64,000 nucleotides of DNA from Fusicatenibacter sp. (GCA_022766945.1 JALEOU010000044.1:1-64000); one strand, 5' to 3'; numbered from the stretch's first letter, positions 18,433 through 28,495 are shown. Numbers and translations: made by a program. Notes: a model not told the origin generated them from the letters alone.

Positions 18433-19401
18433 CTATATCAGAACGAAAAACAGCAGTTTCGCTCCTCCAAACAGCAGCAGTCCCAAAAAAGAAGTTAAGT
18501 ACATCAATTGATTAGCCCGTCTGATATCTTCCGGAACAACCGGACGAATGGCGTCTCCGATCGTTGGTTTTTTCACTACCTTACCAAAATACTTCGCATC
18601 ACCTGCCAGCCGGACCTCCAATGCCCCAGCCATCACAGCTTCCGTCTGTGCGGAATTGGGACTTGCATGATTTCTGCGGTCTCTTTTGTATATCTTCTTT
18701 GCATTTTTCCAGTTCATTCCAAGCAAACCAGATGCAGCAATCATAAGCCATGCGCTGATTCTCGATGGCAGGTAGTTCAGCAGATCATCCAGTCTTGCAG
18801 CGCAGCGTCCAAAGTAAAGATATTTTTCATTTTTATATCCCACCATAGAATCCATTGTATTGACTGCTTTATAAAAGAAACCGGCGACAGGGCCTCCAAT
18901 TGCCAGAAACAGTAAAGGAGCAATAATGCCATCCGAGGTATTCTCTGCAACCGTCTCCACTGCCGCTTTTGTCACTCCCGCCTCATCCAGCTCATTGGTA
19001 TCACGTCCCACAATCATAGAGACTGCATAACGTGCACCCTCAAGGTCTTTCTCCTCCAGTTTCCGGTAAACCTTCATGCTCTCGGTTTTCAGTGATTTTG
19101 TTGCCAGGATCTGCCAGGACCACAGCACCTCCAGTGCAAAAGCAGCTGCAATGTGAAGTTTTCCTGCTCCCCGGATCAGCATCCAGGGAATACCGGTACA
19201 GACAAAGCATACCAGGATAACCAGCAGTACACCTCCAAGAAGCTCTCCTTTGGAACCGGAAGGAACAATTTTTCTTATTTTTTTTTCCAGAAAGGCAATC
19301 AAATTTCCGATCATACGGATCGGATGATAGATAAATGCAGGATCTCCCAGCAGCAGATCAAGAACATACCCAACTGCCAGTGCGATCAACGCTGATTTCA
19401 T
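18433..19401 (-). CDS. cbiB: Adenosylcobinamide-phosphate synthase CbiB
   Basis: A 322-aa integral membrane protein that attaches aminopropanol phosphate to cobyric acid. Typical features are GDPAFIYHPIRMIGNLI at the N-terminus, VAENTSDGIIAPLLF in the middle, and NSAQTEAVMAGALEVRLAG toward the C-terminus. AAGGAGG precedes the ATG. It sits directly between cbiA and cobD, whose product it uses. Confidence 0.95.
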   Translation of the reverse strand: MKSALIALAVGYVLDLLLGDPAFIYHPIRMIGNLIAFLEKKIRKIVPSGSKGELLGGVLLVILVCFVCTGIPWMLIRGAGKLHIAAAFALEVLWSWQILATKSLKTESMKVYRKLEEKDLEGARYAVSMIVGRDTNELDEAGVTKAAVETVAENTSDGIIAPLLFLAIGGPVAGFFYKAVNTMDSMVGYKNEKYLYFGRCAARLDDLLNYLPSRISAWLMIAASGLLGMNWKNAKKIYKRDRRNHASPNSAQTEAVMAGALEVRLAGDAKYFGKVVKKPTIGDAIRPVVPEDIRRANQLMYLTSFLGLLLFGGAKLLFFVLI

Positions 19402-19416
19402 ACTGGTTTTTCCTCC

Positions 19417-20835
19417 TTAACACAGGTCATTGATCCCGTTCTTCACTTTTCGGCTTTTGATACACGCTTCCAGAAATTCCAATGCAAATTCAGGACACGC
19501 ATAATAATACAGATGCGGAAATCCCATCATCCTGTTTTTTGTGGCATGGATGCATTCCCAGGTTCTTTTTCGAAGCGGTTTTGCAGCATGATAAGCCCTT
19601 CCGCAGTCAGTGCTGTCAAAATAATGAAATTCATGGCTGCGAATCGGACCGCACCGACTGCCCAGGATCTCCCGGGCGTTGGCATGTAGTTCGATGTATC
19701 CAAAACGGCGCAGATGATCCGTGCGGTATACATTTCCAGGAACAGCACCCACCATTTCATAGGTTCCCCCGTTCATATCCTCCATAGATTCTGACAGATA
19801 CATATATCCTCCGCATTCTGCAAGGCAGGCGGCACCGTCAAGAAGCGCGTTTTTCACAGAATTTCTCATGATTGTATTTTCTGAAAGTTCCTTTGCGTAA
19901 AGCTCCGGATACCCGCCGTACAATAGAATACCGTCTGCCTGATCCGGTATCTTTTGATCATGCAATGGAGAAAAAGATACAATTGCTGCTCCGAGTTCCT
20001 GCAGAAGACGCAGATTATCCCGGTAAATAAAACAAAACGCTTCATCTTTTGCAACGGCCAGTACCGGTTTACCCAGGCGTACTGCTTCTGCCCTTTCGCT
20101 TTGCAGCACTTTTTTTAATTCCTCCGGTTCCTCTCCTGACAATTCTTCCGCACCAGATGCGATTTTTTGCAGTTTCTCAAAGTCCAAAGAGGTAAGGAGT
20201 ATTTCTGACAGCCGATCCACCTGGGCAGAAAGGTTCTCCACTTCATCCGGCAAAACCAATCCCAGGTGTCTGCTTTGAAGCTTTCCTTCCGGAATCTCGG
20301 GAACATAACCAATACAGGAAATACCAAGTTCTTTCTCAGCGATGGGAGCTAATTCCTGATACAGCATCCCGGACATCCGATTGAAGATTACACCTGCTAT
20401 ATGACTGTCTCTCCGAAACTCTATAATCCCACGTATCCAGGCAAGTGCAGACAAGCTCATTCCTCTGGCATCCACCACAAGAATCACCGGCGTTTTCGTC
20501 ATCCTGGCCAGATCATAAGCACTGCCCTTCGTTGAGACGCCCCCAAGTCCGTCATAATATCCCATAACGCCCTCAAAGACCGAGATATCTCCTTCCCTGG
20601 CCCCTCTGGCAAACAGGTATCTGGTCATCTCATCCCCGGTAAAATACGGATCCAGATTCCTTGAACTTGTTTTTACCACACGTTCATGAAACATCGGGTC
20701 AATATAATCCGGTCCACACTTAAAAGCAACCGGTGTTTTTCCAAGCTTTTGCAATGCACGCAGGATTCCGCAGGTAATCATTGTCTTTCCGCTGCCGCTT
20801 TTTCCTGCAGCAATCATAACCCTTGGAGCCTTCAT
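19417..20835 (-). CDS. cbiA: Cobyrinate a,c-diamide synthase
   Basis: A 472-aa glutamine-dependent amidotransferase acting on the a and c acetate side chains. The N-terminal ATPase domain has MIAAGKSGSGKTMITCGIL. The C-terminal glutaminase domain has CLAECGGYMYLS (Cys nucleophile) and SHEFHY. Its ATG shares one base with the stop of the cbiJ-E-T fusion (TGATG), so the genes are translationally coupled. Confidence 0.95.
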   Translation of the reverse strand: MKAPRVMIAAGKSGSGKTMITCGILRALQKLGKTPVAFKCGPDYIDPMFHERVVKTSSRNLDPYFTGDEMTRYLFARGAREGDISVFEGVMGYYDGLGGVSTKGSAYDLARMTKTPVILVVDARGMSLSALAWIRGIIEFRRDSHIAGVIFNRMSGMLYQELAPIAEKELGISCIGYVPEIPEGKLQSRHLGLVLPDEVENLSAQVDRLSEILLTSLDFEKLQKIASGAEELSGEEPEELKKVLQSERAEAVRLGKPVLAVAKDEAFCFIYRDNLRLLQELGAAIVSFSPLHDQKIPDQADGILLYGGYPELYAKELSENTIMRNSVKNALLDGAACLAECGGYMYLSESMEDMNGGTYEMVGAVPGNVYRTDHLRRFGYIELHANAREILGSRCGPIRSHEFHYFDSTDCGRAYHAAKPLRKRTWECIHATKNRMMGFPHLYYYACPEFALEFLEACIKSRKVKNGINDLC

Positions 20836-22811
20836 CAGCGCTCACCTCCCGATGCGGTAAAAATGTATACCGGATTTTGTCCCATCATCAGATGACTATT
20901 TCCGGCACGTTTCGATACTGCTGTCTGGATGCAGACCACATCCGGATCACAAAAAGTCAATTCCCGGAAACAAGCAGCAGCCTCAGCCTGTGTCTCCAGA
21001 GTTATGGCATTCAGCACAACCCGAATGCGAGGATTTTTTGCAAGAAGAAGCTCCAGAATACTCCGAAGATTTCCTTTGGAACCACCGATAAATGCATGTG
21101 TCGGTACCGGAAGCGCATCCAGTGCTTCCGGAGCTGTGCCTTCAATGATTTCCAGATTGTCTACTGCAAAACGGATTTTGTTTTTCCAAAGCAGTTCTAC
21201 CGCTGCCGCATTTCTTTCTACGGCATATACTTTTCCCTGCCAGGCCTCAAGTGCCATTTCCACGGATACGGATCCTGTGCCCGCTCCGATATCATATACA
21301 ACCGAATCCGGCTGCAGCTGTAAATGTGACAGGGACGCGTTTCTCACTTCCCGCTTTGTCATGGGAACTTTATCCCTGAGAAATTCTTCATCCGGTATTC
21401 CCCGTTTTCTTCCACTTTCTGCATGCGGATTTTCAATCAGCATCACAGATAAGGGCATAAATTCCATGGAAAGGAGTTCCGATGGTGTTCCCCTGACAAT
21501 GCACTCATCGGGATAAGAGAGATTGGCGGCCACCGTAATCCTGAGATCTTCCATTCCATATAATAAAAACTTTTTGCAGATACTTCTGATTCCACTCTCA
21601 TTTCCTGTAAGTGCAAATACAAGACGATGGTGTTTCACCTCATCAATATAATTACATTCCCTTCCGTGAAGGCTGATCATCCTGACTTCTTCCCAGGAAA
21701 TTCCAAGATGCGCACAGAGAGATACAACCGATGAGATTCCCGGCAGGAGCCTGACATTCATTCCCTCTTCTCCGGAAAGAACTTCAAGAAGGCGTTTCGC
21801 TCCGCTGTAAAATCCAACATCACCGGACTGCAGAAGTACAATTTTTTCATATTCCGGATGCTGCAGAATGTAATCCCTGATCTCACTGCTCTGGTAAGCG
21901 GAAAACATTGCCTTGTGGTAGAAACCCGCTGCATTCAGCATCCGCCTGGCACCAATCAGGAGATCTGCCTCTTTACACGCCTGATCCACTTCCAGTGTCA
22001 TCTGAGACGGTTCCCCCATACCAATTCCGGCGATCGTTATTTCCCGCTTCACAGGAATTTCAAAACGTCTGACAAGTTCCTGCTTCACTTCGTTTTCCGA
22101 AAGTCCGGTTTCTTTTAACGGACGACCAATCACAATAATTGCGGCACCAGTACGTTTTGCTGCCTCAATCTTTTCTTCAAATCCTCCGTTTTTTCCGGAT
22201 TCTTTTGTCACAAGGTAAACAGCACCTGTCATTTCCAGCATAGCCGCATTCAGCTCCACAGTAAAAGGTCCCTGCATTCCGATCAGATGCGCTGCGTCAA
22301 AGCCAAGTTCCTGACATGCAGACATAACAGAAGCTGTAGGCAGTACTCTGGCGTAAATACGCTCCTTATAATCTGAAAGTGCGGTAAACTTCACTAATTC
22401 TTTGCTCCCTGTTGTCACAAGAGCTTTCCCGGGATGTTCGGCAAGATAGGAAACAGCTTCCTCAACAGATTCCACTAATATACAGGAAGGATCTGCATCA
22501 AGTGCCGGGCGCAATAATCGAAAGTACTCAACTCCAGTCTGCAAACAAGCAGACCGGATGTTTCTGGATACAATATCTGCATAGGGATGTGTTGCATCAA
22601 TGACAAGCCTGGGAGCTTCCTTGCAAAACAATTCTTCCATTTGCCTCTCATCCAGTCTTTTTGCCAGAACATGCAGCTGATTTCCTTCCTCGATCCGGCA
22701 TTTCCCATATTCTGTCGCTGTGCAGGCGGTTGCCGATATTTCATACTTACGCAGAAATTCGCAGATTCTTCGTCCTTCTGTCGTCCCGGCAAATACAATC
22801 ACTTCACTCAT
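20835..22811 (-). CDS. cbiJET: CbiJ-CbiE-CbiT triple fusion
   Basis: A 658-aa fusion of three pathway enzymes. Residues 1-250 are cobalt-precorrin-6A reductase (VIVFAGTTEGRRI, IDATHPYA, VTTGSKEL). Residues 257-462 are the C5-methyltransferase CbiE (ITIAGIGMGEP, LLPGISSVVSLCAHLG, FALTGN). Residues 470-658 are the C15-methyltransferase/decarboxylase CbiT (YDIGAGTGSVSVEMAL, HAFIGGSKG). CbiET fusions are common, and adding the reductase puts three consecutive steps in one chain. It overlaps cbiH by 8 bases. Confidence 0.93.
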   Translation of the reverse strand: MSEVIVFAGTTEGRRICEFLRKYEISATACTATEYGKCRIEEGNQLHVLAKRLDERQMEELFCKEAPRLVIDATHPYADIVSRNIRSACLQTGVEYFRLLRPALDADPSCILVESVEEAVSYLAEHPGKALVTTGSKELVKFTALSDYKERIYARVLPTASVMSACQELGFDAAHLIGMQGPFTVELNAAMLEMTGAVYLVTKESGKNGGFEEKIEAAKRTGAAIIVIGRPLKETGLSENEVKQELVRRFEIPVKREITIAGIGMGEPSQMTLEVDQACKEADLLIGARRMLNAAGFYHKAMFSAYQSSEIRDYILQHPEYEKIVLLQSGDVGFYSGAKRLLEVLSGEEGMNVRLLPGISSVVSLCAHLGISWEEVRMISLHGRECNYIDEVKHHRLVFALTGNESGIRSICKKFLLYGMEDLRITVAANLSYPDECIVRGTPSELLSMEFMPLSVMLIENPHAESGRKRGIPDEEFLRDKVPMTKREVRNASLSHLQLQPDSVVYDIGAGTGSVSVEMALEAWQGKVYAVERNAAAVELLWKNKIRFAVDNLEIIEGTAPEALDALPVPTHAFIGGSKGNLRSILELLLAKNPRIRVVLNAITLETQAEAAACFRELTFCDPDVVCIQTAVSKRAGNSHLMMGQNPVYIFTASGGER

Positions 22812-23535
22812 AACGGTATCCTCTTGGAGTTACCATCCGGCCATTGATACATTTTGTCTGGCTGTTCCCGATAAATACGGTAGTAAACATATCAACTTTT
22901 GTTTTTGCAAGCTCTGCAAGTGTTATTACCTGATATTCTTCCCCTTCACGTCCGATCTGACTTACCAGGCCGCATACGGTAGAAGGAGATTTGTGCTGCA
23001 TCATCAGAGTACAGGCTTTTTCCAGATAGTCTGAACGTTTGTGACTTCCAGGATTGTACAGGCAAATCACAAAATCTGCCTCCGAAGCCAGCAACAGACG
23101 TTTTTCTATTTTTTCCCACGGTGTGAGCAAATCACTGAGACTGATCAGCGCAAAATCATGAATTAACGGCGCACCGAGTACTGCAGCACCTCCGGTTGCT
23201 GCAGTAACGCCTGGGATCACTTTCACTTCCGTTTCCGGCCATGCATCGGACAGTTCAAACATAAGACCGGCCATTCCATAGACCCCTGCATCACCGCTGC
23301 AGATCATTGCAACTCTTTTCCCTTTCGCAGCCTCCTCAAAGGCAAGACGGCAGCGATCCACTTCTTTTCGCATTGGTGTTGTAAGAAATTCTTTTTCAGG
23401 AAAATGTTCTCTTACAAGATCCACATATACAGTATATCCGATGATCACATCACAGTCGCTTAATACTCTGGCAGCCTCAATCGTCATCTTCTCGTAAGCT
23501 CCCGGACCAATCCCAACAACAAAAATTGTATTCAA
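22804..23535 (-). CDS. cbiH: Cobalt-precorrin-3B C17-methyltransferase
   Basis: A 243-aa tetrapyrrole methylase (IFVVGIGPGA, SGDAGVYGMAGL, VIPGVTAATGGAAVLGAPL, CLYNPGS). I place the start at a TTG (complement 23533-23535) that overlaps the cbiG stop. It has GGAGG seven bases upstream and directly precedes the conserved NTIFVVGIG. The longer ATG-initiated frame (to 23601) adds 22 residues that are only a shadow of cbiG. It methylates C-17 and contracts the ring. Confidence 0.93.
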   Translation of the reverse strand: MNTIFVVGIGPGAYEKMTIEAARVLSDCDVIIGYTVYVDLVREHFPEKEFLTTPMRKEVDRCRLAFEEAAKGKRVAMICSGDAGVYGMAGLMFELSDAWPETEVKVIPGVTAATGGAAVLGAPLIHDFALISLSDLLTPWEKIEKRLLLASEADFVICLYNPGSHKRSDYLEKACTLMMQHKSPSTVCGLVSQIGREGEEYQVITLAELAKTKVDMFTTVFIGNSQTKCINGRMVTPRGYRYE

Positions 23536-24554
23536 AATACAGCCCTCCAGTCTGATGCTGCCAGTGCAATGGTTACACCATTGGCAGCTTCTTTTTTCCA
23601 TAGTAAATGTCTGCCCTTCATCAGGGCGCTGCGCTCACAGACATTATCCACGCCTGTGATCTCGCGCACAAAGTCAGATACTGTAAAATCACCTTCTGCT
23701 TTCTGCAGTTCTTCTTTTGGATAAGTATCAAATCTCCATTGATGGTGTTCTGCCATCGCCAGAATTCCCGGTTCTGCCGCTTTTAAATCAATGCTGGCAA
23801 GTCCTGTCACAGCAAGAGAAGAAACTTCTGCCATGTCCAGTACACGGTTCAGTGCCATTTCCAGCTTCTCCTCTTTTGTACCTTTTCTGCATCCGATTCC
23901 AACTGTTACGATCTCCGGTATTAAATGCAATGTCCTGGGAAAGGGCATTTTTTGGTCTGACAAGCTGATGCAGATTCCAAGATCAGCATCTTTCTCTGTC
24001 AGTTCCGCTGGAATTACCCCCTCAATTGGAAAATCGCTGGAAAACCCAACTCCCTTTCCATCCACAATTCTGGCGGATACTTCTTTTGCAAGCTTCATAT
24101 CCGTAATCCGACAATGGTTTTTCACGGCAAAAACATCGACTGCAAATTTTCCCTGAACATCCGTCGCTGTCGTAATCACCGGCACAGCTCCAAGAATACC
24201 CGCAATTTCTTCTGTCAGATCGTTGGCGCCTCCGATATGACCGGAAAGCAAGGAGATTACAAATTTCCCCTGTTCATCCGCAACGAGGACCGCCGGATCC
24301 GTTTTCTTACTTTTTACAAACGACGCTATACTGCGAACCGCTATCCCTGCTGCTCCAAGAAACAGAATTCCCTCTTTTTCCTCAAACATCCGTCCGGTCC
24401 ACTCTTTGAGTGATGGACAGATCGGCAGCAGACCAAATTCTTTTCCGTAGGCCTCTGTTCCATATCCTTCACATTGATGATTGACAAGTTCCTTCTGCAG
24501 CAGACGGTTTAACGCACAGCCATTTCTTGTAAAACTTACAATTGCAATTTTCAT
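23532..24554 (-). CDS. cbiG: Cobalt-precorrin-5A hydrolase
   Basis: A 340-aa CbiG that opens the delta-lactone and releases acetaldehyde. It starts MKIAIVSFTRNGCAL; the middle has LSGHIGGANDLTEEIA; the C-terminal CbiG_C domain has VTVGIGCRKGT and LASIDLKA. It shares 4 bases with the end of cbiF upstream and 3 with the TTG start of cbiH downstream. Confidence 0.95.
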   Translation of the reverse strand: MKIAIVSFTRNGCALNRLLQKELVNHQCEGYGTEAYGKEFGLLPICPSLKEWTGRMFEEKEGILFLGAAGIAVRSIASFVKSKKTDPAVLVADEQGKFVISLLSGHIGGANDLTEEIAGILGAVPVITTATDVQGKFAVDVFAVKNHCRITDMKLAKEVSARIVDGKGVGFSSDFPIEGVIPAELTEKDADLGICISLSDQKMPFPRTLHLIPEIVTVGIGCRKGTKEEKLEMALNRVLDMAEVSSLAVTGLASIDLKAAEPGILAMAEHHQWRFDTYPKEELQKAEGDFTVSDFVREITGVDNVCERSALMKGRHLLWKKEAANGVTIALAASDWRAVF

Positions 24555-25315
24555 TCTGTCTTTACAGCCTCGCGGAATTCTGTTGAAAAGGACGGATTAT
24601 ACAGATCACTTCTCCTGTAATTTCCCTGGGCCACCGCATTACCGATAATCATCAGAGCTGTTTTGGTAATGTGATGTTCTTTCGCGGTATCTGATAGTGT
24701 TCCAACCGTACAGCGATATGTCTCTTCTTCCGGCCAGGTTGCTTTATATACAATCGCTGCCGGAGTATCTTCTGAATATCCTCCTGCAATCAATTCCTGC
24801 TGAAGCGCTTCCAGCAATCCGGTGCTCAGAAACAAAACCATAGTAGCCTGATGTGCCGCAAAGGACGCAATACTTTCCCGTTCCGGCACCGGTGTTCTTC
24901 CTGCCATACGTGTAATAATCACGCTCTGGGAGATGCCCGGAAGGGTATACTCCAGATTCAGCGCTGCCGCTGCCCCGGAAAAAGAACTTACACCCGGACA
25001 GTCATCATAGACAATCCCCAGTTCATCCAGAGCATCCATCTGCTCCCGGATTGCGCCGTACAGACATGGGTCTCCTGTATGAAGACGCACCGTAGTAAGT
25101 CCTTTACTCTCCGCTTCTTTCATAACCTCCAGAACCTGCTCCAGTGTCATCACCGCACTGTTATAAACTGTGCAGCCCTCTTTTTTCATCTCCAGCAATT
25201 GTGGATTCACCAGGGATCCTGCATAAATAATTACATCTGCTTCCATAAGCAGTCTCTGTCCGCGCACTGTAATCAGATCCGGCGCACCCGGACCCGCTCC
25301 AATAAAATGTACCAT
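24551..25315 (-). CDS. cbiF: Cobalt-precorrin-4 C11-methyltransferase
   Basis: A 254-aa tetrapyrrole methylase that adds the C-11 methyl group. It has FIGAGPGAPDLITVRG, RLHTGDPCLYGAI, DCPGVSSFSGAAAALNLEYTLP in pieces and MVLFLSTG. A short AAGGAAG site lies before the ATG. It overlaps cbiG by ATGA. Confidence 0.95.
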   Translation of the reverse strand: MVHFIGAGPGAPDLITVRGQRLLMEADVIIYAGSLVNPQLLEMKKEGCTVYNSAVMTLEQVLEVMKEAESKGLTTVRLHTGDPCLYGAIREQMDALDELGIVYDDCPGVSSFSGAAAALNLEYTLPGISQSVIITRMAGRTPVPERESIASFAAHQATMVLFLSTGLLEALQQELIAGGYSEDTPAAIVYKATWPEEETYRCTVGTLSDTAKEHHITKTALMIIGNAVAQGNYRRSDLYNPSFSTEFREAVKTE

Positions 25316-25317
25316 CG

Positions 25318-26007
25318 TTAATCTTCCTTTTCTTTTACAATAATCAGAGAATAATAGCCTGCGTTTTCCGGTATCTGATCCGCTCCAAGATAGATTTTCT
25401 GGTCCTCCATGCCACAGTTTTCAACCATGAATACTTCACTGTTTTTCTTCATCAGCAGGTCTTTTACCTGATCCATTTTCTTTCCAGCTTTCATCAGCAC
25501 CTTTGTTCCGGGAAGCTTTAGTGCCTCTTCAATCTGATAGGATGCCGGAATTACATGGAGTTCTTTGGATTTCTCTACAAGGCCCATAGAAAGCGTTGCC
25601 GCGACAGCGCAAAACGAGGGAATTCCGCTTGTAATCTCCGCATGATAGCCATCGGCCAAAACTCGTTTATGTACATAGAGATAGGTCGAGTAAATGGTCG
25701 GATCTCCCAGAGTTAAGAACACTACATTTTTTCCGCTTTCAAGCACGTCTTCCACAAGTTTTGCCGCCCGGTCATGGTTCTCTTTCAAAATGACCGGATT
25801 CTTTGTCATTGGCATGGGAAGTGCAAGCAGCGTTTTCTTCTCCAGTTCCGGTACTGCCTGAACTGTAATTTGATATGCCACACTGTCCCTGGGGCTTTCT
25901 CCCGGAACAGCAATGATTTCATTTTCGAGGATCAGACGAACTGCTTTTAACGTGAGCAGCTCCGGATCTCCCGGTCCGATCCCGATTCCAAATAATCTAC
26001 CAGACAT
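25318..26007 (-). CDS. cbiL: Cobalt-precorrin-2 C20-methyltransferase
   Basis: A 229-aa tetrapyrrole methylase (LFGIGIGPGDPELLTLKA, TLGDPTIYSTY, ITSGIPSFCAVAATL). The ATG at 26007 has GGAGG six bases ahead; the five extra upstream codons cover that ribosome site and are not translated. It is the first methylation after cobalt insertion. Confidence 0.95.
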   Translation of the reverse strand: MSGRLFGIGIGPGDPELLTLKAVRLILENEIIAVPGESPRDSVAYQITVQAVPELEKKTLLALPMPMTKNPVILKENHDRAAKLVEDVLESGKNVVFLTLGDPTIYSTYLYVHKRVLADGYHAEITSGIPSFCAVAATLSMGLVEKSKELHVIPASYQIEEALKLPGTKVLMKAGKKMDQVKDLLMKKNSEVFMVENCGMEDQKIYLGADQIPENAGYYSLIIVKEKED

Positions 26008-26033
26008 ATGATTCCTCCACATCGCTCTTTCTT

Positions 26034-27191
26034 TTAGCTGTTATGTTCTTCTTTTATTTTTTCCAGCATGGATGCTGCTCCCTCTGTCATGCCAAGCAAC
26101 CCTGCATTGCTTGAAAATATCACTGCCTCTGTCGGAATTTTTCCTTCAATGTGATGATTCATATAATACGAGATTTTATCTGTCACCTTGCGCATGACTG
26201 TCTCCAGACGGCCCTCCTCATGCAGTATCTGAATTGCCTCCTCCGTCGTTCCAGTCTCCAACAGACGATGAATCAGCGGTAAAGGAGCCCCTGCTCGGAC
26301 CGCAGCCGCTGCAAGAAGTTCCACACGACAGTCCGCCTCATGAGAATGCGTATTCATGATACCCCCGGAAACCTTGACAAACTTACCGATATGCGCTACA
26401 AACAGCAGCCCTTCGAATTCGAGTTCCGCTGCAAATTCCAGTGTCTTTCCGACATAATTGCTGCATTTGATGGATTGATCCGCATGGATCCAGGGGTATG
26501 CTTTTAAAAAATCCTGACCATAATTTCCGGGAGTTGCCAGAAGAATTCTGGCTCCCTGCGCTTTTCGCATCTCCATCTCCACACGTATCGTGGAAATCAG
26601 TGCTTCCTCGCTCATCGGAACAACAATTCCGCTGGTTCCCAATATTGAGATGCCTCCTTCAATACCGAGCCTGGGATTAAAAGTGTGTTTTGCAAGTTCC
26701 TGTCCCTGCGGCACGGAAATGATCACTTTCAATCCCCCTGGCTCATCCAGCAATCTCCGAATTTCCTCAATATTTTCGATGATCATTTTCCTCGGAACAC
26801 GATTGATCGCTGCTTCTCCCACAGGCTGATCCAGCCCCGGATTGGTCACTCTGCCGACACCTGTTCCTCCATCAACAAGAATGGCATTTCCCGGAATCCG
26901 CTCCACGGATGCAAAGATCAGTGCCTGATCCGTCACATCCGGATCATCTCCTGCATCCTTTCTGATGGCACAGGATACTCGATCCGAATCCTTTTTCGTT
27001 TCAAGAATCTCCAGATTCAGAAGGATTCCTTTGGGAGTGCGGATTTGTATTTCGTGAATCTCTTTTCCGGACAGAAGCATAAATGCCGCCGCACGCGCAG
27101 CACCTGCTGCACAGGAACCTGTCGTGTATCCGCAGCGAAGTTTCCGATTGCCTTTCATTACATAGCAATCTTCCAGCCCCATCTTCCCCAT
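26034..27191 (-). CDS. cbiD: Cobalt-precorrin-5B C1-methyltransferase
   Basis: A 385-aa CbiD with LRCGYTTGSCAAGAARAAA at the N-terminus, VDGGTGVGRVTNPGL, LGTSGIVVPMSEEAL and VAHIGKFVKVSGGIMNTHS. It methylates C-1 in the anaerobic route. GAGGAG precedes the ATG and the hemL stop is 2 bases away. Confidence 0.95.
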   Translation of the reverse strand: MGKMGLEDCYVMKGNRKLRCGYTTGSCAAGAARAAAFMLLSGKEIHEIQIRTPKGILLNLEILETKKDSDRVSCAIRKDAGDDPDVTDQALIFASVERIPGNAILVDGGTGVGRVTNPGLDQPVGEAAINRVPRKMIIENIEEIRRLLDEPGGLKVIISVPQGQELAKHTFNPRLGIEGGISILGTSGIVVPMSEEALISTIRVEMEMRKAQGARILLATPGNYGQDFLKAYPWIHADQSIKCSNYVGKTLEFAAELEFEGLLFVAHIGKFVKVSGGIMNTHSHEADCRVELLAAAAVRAGAPLPLIHRLLETGTTEEAIQILHEEGRLETVMRKVTDKISYYMNHHIEGKIPTEAVIFSSNAGLLGMTEGAASMLEKIKEEHNS

Positions 27192-27193
27192 GA

Positions 27194-28489
27194 TTATCTC
27201 CTCACCATTTTCAGATAATCCTCTAGGCAGGTCAGAGTATCAGTAAGGATTTGATCCGTATGTGCATCAGATAAAAAGATCGCTTCAAACTGGGAAGAAG
27301 CCAGATGATATCCGTGTTCAAGCATCCATGCAAAGTATTTTGCAAATGCCGCTGTATCCGATTTCTTTGCCTGCGCATAATTCCGTACCGGCCCTTCCTG
27401 GAAGAAAACACAGCCAAGCGAATCAAGATAATTTACTGTGCAGGGAACTTCATACTGTTCAAAAATTTTTTTCATCCCTCCAAAGAGTTTCTCACCTTTT
27501 TCTGCTAATCCGGTGTAGATTTCGGGATGGTCTTTTAAAATAGTAAGCTGTGTAATACCGGCAGCCATCGCAACCGGATTGCCGCTTAAGGTTCCTGCCT
27601 GATATACCGGACCTACCGGGGAGACCATTTCCATTACTTCTTTTCTTCCTCCATATGCGCCTACCGGCATACCGCCTCCGATAATTTTTCCATATGTGGT
27701 CAGATCAGGGCACACCTGAAACTTACCGGCCGCTCCGGTAAAACCACCCAACCGAAAACCAGTAATTACTTCATCAAAGATCAACAGTGCACCATGACGA
27801 TCACAGAGTGCACGAAGTCCGGAAAGGAATCCATCCTCCGGAAGAACAACACCCATATTGGCCGCCAGAGGCTCCACAACAATGGCAGCTACCTGCTCCG
27901 GATTGGCATCCAATAGCTGTTCGACACTGGAAAGATCATTGTAAATTGCTGTCAGTGTATCCATCGTACATCCCGCTGGTACACCGGCGCTGTCTGGAAT
28001 ACCCGCTGTCATAACTCCGGATCCCGCCTTGACCAGCATACAGTCAGAATGCCCGTGGTAACATCCTTCAAATTTGATAATTTTACTTCTTCCGGTAAAA
28101 CCTCTCGCAGCGCGCACTGCACTCATCACTGCTTCCGTACCGGAATTTACCATGCGGATCATCTCAATCGACGGAACGGATTCACAGATCAGTTTTGCCA
28201 TTTCCACTTCAATCTTTGTATCGGCACCAAAACTAAGTCCATTTGCACAGGCACGTACGACTGCTTCCTGTACCTCAGGATGATTATGCCCAAGAATCAT
28301 AGGCCCCCAGGACCCGATATAATCTATATACTGGTTTCCGTCTTCATCGAAAACGTAAGGACCTGCTGCTTCGTGAATGAATCGCGGTGTCATTCCCACT
28401 GCTTTATAAGCACGGACAGGCGAATTCACACCACCCGGTATATATTCAACGGCCTCCTGAAACAATTCTTCCGATTTCTTTGCTTTCAT
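27194..28489 (-). CDS. hemL: Glutamate-1-semialdehyde 2,1-aminomutase
   Basis: A 431-aa PLP enzyme that forms 5-aminolevulinate from the HemA product. It has PGGVNSPVRA, MVNSGTEAVMSAVRAARG, FDEVITGFR and the PLP lysine in YGKIIGGGMPVGAYGG. AAAAGGAG precedes the ATG. Next in the pathway would be hemB, which is not in the window. Confidence 0.96.
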   Translation of the reverse strand: MKAKKSEELFQEAVEYIPGGVNSPVRAYKAVGMTPRFIHEAAGPYVFDEDGNQYIDYIGSWGPMILGHNHPEVQEAVVRACANGLSFGADTKIEVEMAKLICESVPSIEMIRMVNSGTEAVMSAVRAARGFTGRSKIIKFEGCYHGHSDCMLVKAGSGVMTAGIPDSAGVPAGCTMDTLTAIYNDLSSVEQLLDANPEQVAAIVVEPLAANMGVVLPEDGFLSGLRALCDRHGALLIFDEVITGFRLGGFTGAAGKFQVCPDLTTYGKIIGGGMPVGAYGGRKEVMEMVSPVGPVYQAGTLSGNPVAMAAGITQLTILKDHPEIYTGLAEKGEKLFGGMKKIFEQYEVPCTVNYLDSLGCVFFQEGPVRNYAQAKKSDTAAFAKYFAWMLEHGYHLASSQFEAIFLSDAHTDQILTDTLTCLEDYLKMVRR

Positions 28490-28495
28490 TTTGCA

